The position numbers were made by a program, and so were the translations under genes. Shown in pieces: positions 1 to 5,729 of a DNA stretch of 31,395 bases. How positions within the stretch are numbered: the stretch's first letter is position 1; each line of letters begins with the position of its first letter. Location of the stretch: contig JBGUIY010000011.1 in assembly GCA_045113475.1 (NCBI GenBank), positions 1-31,395 on the forward strand, given 5' to 3'. The stretch comes from UBA4246 sp045113475 (GTDB lineage: Bacteria > Bacillota > Clostridia > Christensenellales > Aristaeellaceae). Under the pieces are notes generated by a model, which had not been told where the DNA came from, ran no database searches, and worked only from the letters and a program-made list of their open reading frames with translations.

Positions 1-91
1 CCCCGATATTCGCGGCAAAACAGTAGATCATGACGGCGCTGCCGACGAGGACGGCCGGAATGGCGCAGATCATCTGTGCTTTTTTGCTCAT
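1..91 (-). CDS. Start of a small membrane protein (partial, runs off the window)
   Basis: The first 30 codons of an open frame are visible, starting at the ATG at 91 and leaving the window at base 1. The peptide begins MSKKAQMICAIPAVLVGS and continues with AVMIYCFAANIG: a short basic N-terminus followed by one hydrophobic stretch, so either a membrane segment or a signal peptide. An AGGAGA ribosome site lies 7 nt before the ATG. The gene begins 25 nt after the stop of the BspA-like gene and probably shares its transcript. The family cannot be told from 30 residues. I am fairly sure it is a real start because of the ribosome site, the uninterrupted frame and the spacing. Confidence 0.55.
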   Translation of the reverse strand, partial: MSKKAQMICAIPAVLVGSAVMIYCFAANIG

Positions 92-116
92 TGTCTGTCT
101 CCTTTCCGCAGGCGCG

Positions 117-1286
117 TCAGTGCTTCAGCCAGTCGGTGGGCGCGTCGCCGTAGGTGTCGTCGTTCGTTTTGTAGTTCAGGCCAATTTTCATGCAGTAGCT
201 TTCCGCGTAGCTTCCGAAGCCGACCTGGATCAGCAGTTCGGGGGAACAACCGGAGAATGCACTTTTTCCAATGCTGGTCACACTGTCCGGAATGGTGACA
301 GCGGTCAGATTTTTGCAGTTGTTAAACGCGAACTCGCCGATTTTGGTGACGCCTTCCGGAATGACAATGGACGTGAGCGCGCTATTGTAGGAAAACGCGT
401 AATTTCCAATGCTGGCGAGGCTCTCTGGGAGCTCTATGGACATAAGATGATTGCATCCATAGAATGCATATCTCCCAATGTCGACAACACCGTCCGGGAC
501 GACGAGGGATGTGAGGCTTTTGCAAGTATAAAAGGCGTGATCACCGATCAGGGTGACGCTGCCGGGGAGGTCGACTGATGCGAGCTTTCCACAGTAGGTG
601 AATGCGCAAGACCCAATTGTGGTAACACCGTCAGGGATGACGACAGAAGAAAGATTGTCGCAGCCGCCAAACGCATAAGCAGGGATCGTACCGATCCCTT
701 TAGGGAGAACGACAGACGTAAGCTGATTGCAATCGTAAAAGGCGGATTCTCCGATGCTGGTAACGCCGGCAGGGATTTCAGCGGACGAAAGATTAATGCA
801 ATAGGCAAACGCACTAGCGCCGATCGTGGTGACGCTGTCGGGAATGGACACGGAACGGAGGTTCCCGCATTGGCGGAATGCGTAATCCCCAATGATTTCG
901 ATCCCTTCCGGGATCTGGTATTCCGTATCGGTCAGGGTAGTGGGATAGGCGATCAGCTTCCAGTCGGTCTTGCCGAAGAGCACGTTGTTGATGGTGGCCA
1001 GGTAGGGGTGGTCTTTCGCCACCGCCGCCGCGCAGGGCTTGAGGGCGGCACCGCCCTCGTCATAAAACGGGTTCTTGCGGACAGCCGTGAGCGGATGGCC
1101 GTCCAGTTCGTTGGGAATCAGCACGCGGCCGTCAGGGCCCAGATAGGTGATCAGCTCGGCGCTGCCGTCCTCCCGGACGGCATACTCAAACATGCCGGAT
1201 GCGTCGACGACCGTTTCCTCGTCAGCGGCGGCGGACAGGCCGACGCACAGCAACAAGGCGCACAGGATCAGCAGCAATTTTTTCAT
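117..1286 (-). CDS. BspA-like leucine-rich-repeat secreted protein
   Basis: This 389-residue protein begins with a clear signal peptide (MKKLLLILCALLLCVGLSAAA) and is otherwise mostly LRR_5/BspA-type repeats of about 23 residues from roughly residue 130 to 350. A typical unit reads SIPDSVTTIGASAFAYCINL. BspA-type proteins are exported and often take part in surface adhesion, but the ligand cannot be predicted here. No LPXTG motif or C-terminal membrane segment is seen, so it may be released or held non-covalently. A non-repeat segment (NNVLFGKTDWKLIAYPTTL) has a close counterpart in the BspA-like protein at 27549-28628 (DGVLFSKTDNRLVCYPCTL), so the two are paralogues. The ATG at 1286 is preceded by AGGAGGGT. 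A 23-bp palindrome and a likely promoter lie just upstream. Confidence 0.88.
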   Translation of the reverse strand: MKKLLLILCALLLCVGLSAAADEETVVDASGMFEYAVREDGSAELITYLGPDGRVLIPNELDGHPLTAVRKNPFYDEGGAALKPCAAAVAKDHPYLATINNVLFGKTDWKLIAYPTTLTDTEYQIPEGIEIIGDYAFRQCGNLRSVSIPDSVTTIGASAFAYCINLSSAEIPAGVTSIGESAFYDCNQLTSVVLPKGIGTIPAYAFGGCDNLSSVVIPDGVTTIGSCAFTYCGKLASVDLPGSVTLIGDHAFYTCKSLTSLVVPDGVVDIGRYAFYGCNHLMSIELPESLASIGNYAFSYNSALTSIVIPEGVTKIGEFAFNNCKNLTAVTIPDSVTSIGKSAFSGCSPELLIQVGFGSYAESYCMKIGLNYKTNDDTYGDAPTDWLKH

Positions 1287-1310
1287 ATAGTACCCTCCTG
1301 TATATTTTTT

Positions 1311-1338
1311 ATATTATTCTACCATGAGTGACATGCAA
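1311..1338 (-). promoter_or_regulatory. Likely promoter of the BspA-like gene
   Basis: On the minus strand TTGCAT (1338-1333) is separated by 16 nt from TAATAT (1316-1311), followed by an AT-rich stretch and the ribosome site of the gene starting at 1286. The -35 box sits 1 nt from the edge of the palindrome at 1340-1362, a position that would suit an activator or repressor site. Assigned from consensus match only. Confidence 0.4.
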
Positions 1339-1339
1339 A

Positions 1340-1362
1340 AAGGTGGGCAGGCTGCCCACCTT
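1340..1362. promoter_or_regulatory. Perfect palindrome, shared core with 4206-4222 (operator or terminator)
   Basis: Two perfect 11-bp arms flank a single central base; the core is GTGGGCAG-N-CTGCCCAC (1343-1359). The same 17-bp core occurs once more, at 4206-4222. The core edge lies 57 nt before the start codon at 1286 here and 61 nt before the start codon at 4145 there. That repeated placement favours a protein-binding operator. The alternative is a minus-strand intrinsic terminator, because the right-hand arm is followed on that strand by five T. The second copy has no T run, which argues against a pure terminator role for the shared core. Confidence 0.5.
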
Positions 1363-1562
1363 GGAGAGAAATTATGTGCAGTGCGTGTTTTTGTTTTGTT
1401 GTACGCGGTATTTCAGCCTTAAGCATTATATCAGAAATCATATATTATGGGAAAGCACCGACAGGTGCTGAGACGATCAGGAGGCATACGGTGCAGCGGC
1501 GGCCCCTGGGCATCCCGTGCGCGGTGCGCGAGGCGCTTGCGCCCGCGGTGCGCGCGACACAA

Positions 1563-1729
1563 CCGCCATATCCACGGCATAATGATTCAAGGGAGTATGC
1601 GCAGGATCGTGTTCGTTAATGAGGCAGCTATATACGCCACGAAGGTGGCGGCTCAGGAGCCGCCGCTACAGGGTCGTCCTTTGTGCTTGCAGCTATGTTT
1701 ATTGTCATTTATTTGTTGCTGTTACGCCG
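1563..1729. repeat. 167-bp direct repeat, copy 1
   Basis: Copy 1 of a two-copy direct repeat offset by exactly 195 bp, with scattered substitutions and no indels over 167 bp. It contains two adjacent hairpins: CGCCAC-GAAG-GTGGCG, then GGCGGCTC-AG-GAGCCGCC. An 11-bp perfect inverted pair (GCCGCCGCTAC at 1659-1669, GTAGCGGCGGC at 1740-1750) brackets its 3' part and reaches into the spacer, as in small non-autonomous or REP-like elements. No coding capacity is evident. Confidence 0.8.
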
Positions 1730-1757
1730 ATCATTTCCAGTAGCGGCGGCCCAGGGG

Positions 1758-1924
1758 CCGCCATATCCACGGCATAATGATTCAAGGGATTATGCTCAGG
1801 ATTGTGTTCGTTAATGAGGCAGCTATTTACGCCACGAAGGTGGCGGCTCAGGAGCCGCCGCTACAGGGTCGTCTTTTGTGTTTGCGGCTTTGTTTATTGT
1901 CACTTATTTGTTGCTGTTACGCCG
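1758..1924. repeat. 167-bp direct repeat, copy 2
   Basis: Copy 2 of the repeat. The hairpin-forming part is identical to copy 1, while the flanks have drifted. It is preceded by a further GC palindrome, GGCGGCC-CAGG-GGCCGCC (1745-1762). The same left-flank sequence (GCGGCGGCCC) is found before copy 1 near 1496, but there about 50 bp of extra GC-rich DNA separate it from the repeat. This suggests serial duplication followed by rearrangement. Confidence 0.8.
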
Positions 1925-2094
1925 CTACGAGGTTACGGTTGTGCTTGCAGAGACATTTGATGACATGGATATATTGTTATTGCGTTACTGTTCCCGACCA
2001 ACAGTCATCCAGCTCCCGACAGAATGGTGGCAGATGCCTCTGCCCTGATGACAAAAAACGCTTGGCGTCGTATTATACAGAATCAGTATCTTTT

Positions 2095-3702
2095 TCAGTT
2101 TTCCGTCACATGGATTTCCACGTCCGTACCGGCAAACAGCCCGGATACGGCATCCAGCTGCTCCTGAAGCACATACACCTTTTCCAGATCATGCAGGGCT
2201 TTCAGGCCGGACAAGTCCTTGATATCGCTATGCTGCAGGTAGACGGTCCTCAATTTGGGCAGGCGCTGGGCGATGTCGTCCACGTTTTTCATGTTCAGCC
2301 ACATGAAATTGACGGAGCGCAGGCTGGGGTGGAAGCCCACCTGCCTGAGTTCCTTCAGGTCATTGTGCCCAATATCCAGGGTTTCCAGCCAGGGGCAGTT
2401 CTCCAGGGGTGTCACGTCGGTGACTCCGCAGTCGAACAGGCCCGCGTACCGGAGCCTGGCGAGGTGGGCGATGGGCTGCACGCTGGAAATGCGGCTGTGC
2501 TTGATTTCTACTGTATAAAGCCTGGGCAGCTCTGCGATGCCGCTCACGTCCAGATACCCCTGGCGTACGATATGGACTTCCTCCAGATTGTGCAGCAGCC
2601 TCAGATCGTCCAGGGTGCGCATCGGCCCTTCGGCGTGCCGGGAGATATCCTGCTGATAGAACAGATCAGGGTCGCCGTAGGCCTCGCTGCCGTAAATATA
2701 AATGCGGATGACCCGTGAAAGGTCTTCCTCTGTCAGCACGCCGCTTTCCTTGCCCAGCTGCAGCCGTACAGCCCGCTCCATCAGCGGTTCGGAAAAGACG
2801 ATTTTCGGCACAGGCCGGAGAATGTCAGTATATCTTCCCAGAGCAAAGCCGCAGGCAAAAGCACAGAACAGCAGCACGGCCCCGATCAGCAGCTTTCCGA
2901 CGGAGACCGGACGACGGCCATTTTGAACCTTGCACAGATCCTGCTTCACTTCGGCTGCGTCATGATAACGTTCTTCCGGAGAAAAGGCCGTGCAGCGGTC
3001 GATGATCCTTTGCAGCCGCGCGTTGATCGTCACATTGGCGTTTTCTTTTGTGCTTCCCGTCACCAGCCAGCGCAGCAGCACACCCAGGGCATAAATATCC
3101 GTCCGGTTGTCCGTTTGCCCAAAGCCGTACTGTTCCGGCGGCGCGTAGCCCCTGGTACCGAAACACATGGTGTCGCTGCCGGCATTTTCCCTGTATGCGC
3201 GGGAAATGTCAAAATCGATCAGGGCCAGGGTATCGTCCGGCTTCACAATGATGTTTTCCGGCTTGATGTCCCGGTGGATCACGGGCGGCGTGCGGCCGTG
3301 CAGCACGGAAAGGATATTGCAGAGCTGCTCCCCGAAGGAAACGATCTGCTGCGTGCTCAGCTGCTGCTCCTTCACATATTCGTTCAGCGGCTCCCCTTCA
3401 ACGTATTCCCGTACCACGCACAGGATCTGATCATTCTGGTACTGCTCGAAAAAGCGGGGCAGGCCGGGATGATCAATGCCCTGCAGCAGCTCGGGATGGA
3501 ACTGGAAAGGAAAGACGGCGCGGTCATAGCATTTCGCCACGGCGAGCTCGCCGTTTTCCTTTTTTCGCACAAGAAAGGTCTCCCTGCCGCTGTGGCTGGC
3601 CAGGCATTCCATCTGGTCATAAGCGGCCAGAAAATCCGACGGATAGCTGCTGTCGGCAAAGACGGTCTCGATGTTTTCCACGATGCGCTTCAGCTCGTTC
3701 AC
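2095..3702 (-). CDS. Membrane Ser/Thr protein kinase with extracellular leucine-rich repeats
   Basis: This 535-residue protein has a Hanks-type kinase domain at about residues 20-255: lysine in LAVAKCYD near 57, HRDIKPEN at 143-150, a metal-binding motif written DFD rather than DFG at 163-165, and a GTRGYAPPE activation segment. The glycine loop is weak. One membrane helix follows (about 270-289). The outer half (about 300-535) has internalin-like repeats, for example LPRLYTVEIKHSRISSVQPI. By architecture it should sense something outside and phosphorylate cytoplasmic proteins; no target is known. The GTG at 3702 is chosen as start because it follows GGGAGG and overlaps the HTH stop as GTGA. 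The open frame extends about 100 codons further upstream, but that extension only shadows the HTH gene. The HTH protein is the obvious candidate substrate, which is inference. Confidence 0.85.
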   Translation of the reverse strand: MNELKRIVENIETVFADSSYPSDFLAAYDQMECLASHSGRETFLVRKKENGELAVAKCYDRAVFPFQFHPELLQGIDHPGLPRFFEQYQNDQILCVVREYVEGEPLNEYVKEQQLSTQQIVSFGEQLCNILSVLHGRTPPVIHRDIKPENIIVKPDDTLALIDFDISRAYRENAGSDTMCFGTRGYAPPEQYGFGQTDNRTDIYALGVLLRWLVTGSTKENANVTINARLQRIIDRCTAFSPEERYHDAAEVKQDLCKVQNGRRPVSVGKLLIGAVLLFCAFACGFALGRYTDILRPVPKIVFSEPLMERAVRLQLGKESGVLTEEDLSRVIRIYIYGSEAYGDPDLFYQQDISRHAEGPMRTLDDLRLLHNLEEVHIVRQGYLDVSGIAELPRLYTVEIKHSRISSVQPIAHLARLRYAGLFDCGVTDVTPLENCPWLETLDIGHNDLKELRQVGFHPSLRSVNFMWLNMKNVDDIAQRLPKLRTVYLQHSDIKDLSGLKALHDLEKVYVLQEQLDAVSGLFAGTDVEIHVTEN

Positions 3703-4145
3703 TGGTCTCTCCCTCCCAGTATCGGCAGACCGAGGTTTTCCAGAATGATTTCCGTGTCCAGCAGGCTGACGCGGTTGTGCAGGCAGTAGATGATCACTGT
3801 ATCGCGCTTGATCCGGGGATAGAGGACGCTCTTCCGGGCGACTTTCAGCATCTCCTGGGCCTGCGCGACGCTTGCCTGCATGGCGAAGGCCAGCTGGATC
3901 ACCGTGTCGCGGGACGGTTTTCGCTTGCCGCTGAACAGCTGGTGCCCGAAGGACTTTTCCAGGTTGGCGCGGCGGATCAGCTGCTCCGGGATCTCCTGAT
4001 GGCTTTTGCACCAGTTGGACAGGTAATCGGAAAAATCGGCGTTCAGGTAGGCGGATTCGTTGCGCAGCAGAAACTGCTCCAGACTTCTCTCCTTGAACAG
4101 CAGCTTCAGCAGCTCGTCTGTGCTCACTTGCTTCTCATCGGCCAT
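3699..4145 (-). CDS. XRE-like helix-turn-helix regulator coupled to the LRR kinase
   Basis: This 148-residue protein is predicted to be a cytoplasmic DNA-binding regulator. Residues about 60-110 resemble an XRE-type HTH: a helical stretch, then GKRKPSRDTVIQLAFAMQ, where the GKRxPSRD turn leads into the next helix. The N-terminal 50 residues are acidic and helical. The C-terminal 40 residues (VLYPRIKRDTVIIYCLHNRVS) are not a recognised effector domain. Its TGA overlaps the GTG of the kinase gene, so the two are translated together. A 17-bp palindrome lies 61-77 nt upstream of its start and recurs upstream of the BspA-like gene at 117-1286. Self-regulation together with control of the surface protein is therefore plausible but unproven. 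Start ATG at 4145, with GGGAGG 12-13 nt upstream. Confidence 0.75.
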   Translation of the reverse strand: MADEKQVSTDELLKLLFKERSLEQFLLRNESAYLNADFSDYLSNWCKSHQEIPEQLIRRANLEKSFGHQLFSGKRKPSRDTVIQLAFAMQASVAQAQEMLKVARKSVLYPRIKRDTVIIYCLHNRVSLLDTEIILENLGLPILGGRDQ

Positions 4146-4205
4146 GGTATTTGTATCCCTCCCGGGCTTTTCAGCATCATGTTATCACATTTTGACTGCT
4201 TACAG

Positions 4206-4222
4206 GTGGGCAGCCTGCCCAC
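4206..4222. promoter_or_regulatory. 17-bp palindrome, candidate operator (second copy)
   Basis: GTGGGCAG-C-CTGCCCAC forms perfect 8-bp arms around one base and is identical, as a palindrome, to the core at 1343-1359. It lies 61-77 nt before the start codon of the HTH gene. No T run follows on either strand, so an intrinsic terminator is unlikely. The sequence just downstream on the minus strand (CTGTAA) is a poor -35 box, which would fit activator dependence. No clear promoter could be assigned to the HTH gene. Confidence 0.5.
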
Positions 4223-4436
4223 TGACAGCGGTAATGATTCTGCACAGACGCGGATTGTCCTGCAAAAAGCGCTGATATTTCATACTCTTCTGTTAAACCA
4301 GAATAGTATAACAGCCGGCTGCTGGCTGTTGAACTCATGCTGCTTTATCTGCAATGAAGTGCTCTTCCCTGCATTCACCGGTGCATTGACGGTGTTTTTC
4401 GAACGGCAGGAATGTTCTGTTGTTACAACTGCATCG

Positions 4437-4465
4437 TTGAATCGTTCCGCGCAATGCTGTATGAT
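4437..4465 (+). promoter_or_regulatory. Sigma-A-type promoter of the WG-repeat gene
   Basis: TTGAAT (4437-4442), an exact 17-nt spacer, then TATGAT (4460-4465). Transcription would start near 4472, about 28 nt before the ATG at 4500. Among the better consensus promoters in the window. Confidence 0.65.
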
Positions 4466-4499
4466 ATGGGTGCAGATCGATTGACCGGAGGTGATCCCG

Positions 4500-5588
4500 A
4501 TGCTGAAAAGACTGACCTTTGTCTGCGCGGTGTTCCTGTGCCTTGCATCCGTTGCCTGTGCGGAACACGCGGCGCTGTTCCCGGCCTATGACGGGGCGGC
4601 CGGGAAATGGGGCTATATCGACCGGCAGGGAACTTTTGTGATCGCGCCGCAATTCGACGCAGCCAGCGAATTCCGCGGGAATTACGCGGCAGTGGCGGTA
4701 TATCCCGGGGAAGCAAAAGATGCCGATTGGCATTTGAACAGATACAGCAACTGTGAAGGCATCATTGACAGCGCCGGGACATTCGTGCTGCCGCCGGAGT
4801 ATTCCATTGATGACGGATATGATGAACAGTACTTTGGCGGCCGTGACACCGGCATCTGGGCAGTGAACCGGTGGGTGAAAGGCGATGCGGACAGGAAAGA
4901 AGGCTTTTTCGATATTCCCTCCGGCTGTTTTTCAGGGCTGAAATGGGAAGCCATCTGGCACTGGTGCTCAGACAGCCGCCTGATCCCGGTGCTGAATGAC
5001 GATCTGGAGGCAGGGTACGCGGACCGGACGACGGGTGAACTGGTCATTCCCTGTCAGTATTTCGGCGTGGATCCCAGCGTCTTCTGTGAGGGCGTCGCGT
5101 CAGTCGCCTTTTCGGACGGGGACGGCAGCCCGGAGGATTTCTTCCTGATCGACGAGACCGGCGCGGTGATCCCGCTGCCCGCAGGCATCCATTCCTTGTA
5201 CGGCCAATACGCCTCCGACGGCCGCATCGCCGTCACGGATGAGGACGGGCTGCTGGGCTTTGCAGACCTGCAGGGCAGGGTGGTCGTTCCGCCTCGGTTT
5301 GCAGAAGTGAAAGATTTTCTTCACGGTTTTGCTTCCTGTATGCTGCCGGACGGGACGCGGGTCGTGATCGACCGTGAAGGCCGGTTTCTGGATGAGCAGG
5401 AAGGCTCCCGGATCATGGATGACTGGGAAGAAATGGAATACGAGCTGCTTATGGCGGACATGAATACCACCTTCAGGGAGACGGGCGAGCCGGACAACGG
5501 CCTGATCTGGGTCAAGGACGGCGACCGCTGCGGATATACCGACGAGGAAGGCCGGGAAGTATACATGTGGGTCAGTCCGTCCGAATGA
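4500..5588 (+). CDS. WG-repeat secreted protein
   Basis: This 362-residue protein starts with a signal peptide (MLKRLTFVCAVFLCLASVACA) and then has about seven WG/KWG-type repeats, seen in KWGYIDRQGTFVIAPQFD, AGYADRTTGELVIPCQY, LGFADLQGRVVVPPRF and CGYTDEEGREVYMW. WG repeats form beta-rich, probably propeller-like folds in exported proteins; their role is not established. The ATG at 4500 is chosen because GGAGGTGAT sits 8 nt upstream. The open frame also offers a GTG at 4491, but that would overlap the ribosome site. It is the only plus-strand gene and is divergent from the HTH/kinase pair. A hairpin lies just past its stop. Confidence 0.85.
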   Translation: MLKRLTFVCAVFLCLASVACAEHAALFPAYDGAAGKWGYIDRQGTFVIAPQFDAASEFRGNYAAVAVYPGEAKDADWHLNRYSNCEGIIDSAGTFVLPPEYSIDDGYDEQYFGGRDTGIWAVNRWVKGDADRKEGFFDIPSGCFSGLKWEAIWHWCSDSRLIPVLNDDLEAGYADRTTGELVIPCQYFGVDPSVFCEGVASVAFSDGDGSPEDFFLIDETGAVIPLPAGIHSLYGQYASDGRIAVTDEDGLLGFADLQGRVVVPPRFAEVKDFLHGFASCMLPDGTRVVIDREGRFLDEQEGSRIMDDWEEMEYELLMADMNTTFRETGEPDNGLIWVKDGDRCGYTDEEGREVYMWVSPSE

Positions 5589-5607
5589 TCCTGCCGTACA
5601 AAGGAAC

Positions 5608-5648
5608 AAAGCGCCGGAGCATCATTGGCATGACGCTCCAGCGCTTTT
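5608..5648 (+). terminator. Intrinsic terminator after the WG-repeat gene
   Basis: The stem AAAGCGC-C-GGAGC / GCTCC-A-GCGCTTT (one mismatch) with a 14-nt loop ends in TTTT, 20 nt past the WG-gene stop. On the minus strand the stem is followed by only three T, so it may act weakly for the converging large gene as well. Confidence 0.6.
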
Positions 5649-5655
5649 ACAACGG

Positions 5656-5688
5656 CCTCATCCGCCGGAACGGGTCCGGCGGGTGAGG
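5656..5688. terminator. Strong GC hairpin between convergent genes
   Basis: CCTCA-T-CCGCCGGA pairs with TCCGGCGG-G-TGAGG around a 5-nt loop, about 42 nt past the stop of the large minus-strand gene. No T run follows on either strand, so it is a likely transcript-end or stability hairpin rather than a textbook intrinsic terminator. Confidence 0.4.
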
Positions 5689-5729
5689 CTGTCGCTTATG
5701 CTGTGTGATTTACGGTGCTTGTTGGATGC

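Larger units (their letters stand above)
1287..2094. other. 808-bp gene-free interval with repeats
   Basis: No convincing coding frame was found on either strand. The plus-strand frames here run across palindromic repeat DNA and lack ribosome sites. The interval holds the BspA-gene promoter and palindrome (1311-1362), a GC-rich patch (about 1490-1560) and two diverged copies of a 167-bp repeat (1563-1729 and 1758-1924). A short hairpin with GGCAGA/TCTGCC arms lies at 2029-2044, 51 nt past the kinase stop codon, and has no T run. The rest looks unique. Confidence 0.7.
4146..4499. other. Divergent intergenic region between HTH and WG-repeat genes
   Basis: These 354 bp separate two divergent genes and have no plausible coding frame. 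They hold the palindrome at 4206-4222, a 7-bp-arm inverted repeat AACAGCC/GGCTGTT (4310-4330), and the plus-strand promoter at 4437-4465. The composition is more AT-rich than the flanking genes, as expected of a regulatory region. Confidence 0.7.

Noticed and set aside
1563..1924. CRISPR array
   Set aside because: There are only two long copies with a short spacer and internal hairpins; no regular short repeat/spacer pattern and no cas genes.
2029..2044. Terminator hairpin after the LRR kinase gene
   Set aside because: The 6-bp stem is not followed by a T run on the minus strand, so it is mentioned only within the gene-free interval.
1777..2718. Plus-strand frame crossing the repeat region into the kinase gene
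   Set aside because: Its N-terminal part translates palindromic repeat DNA and the rest is antisense to the LRR kinase; a matching frame from repeat copy 1 differs in its end, as expected of chance.
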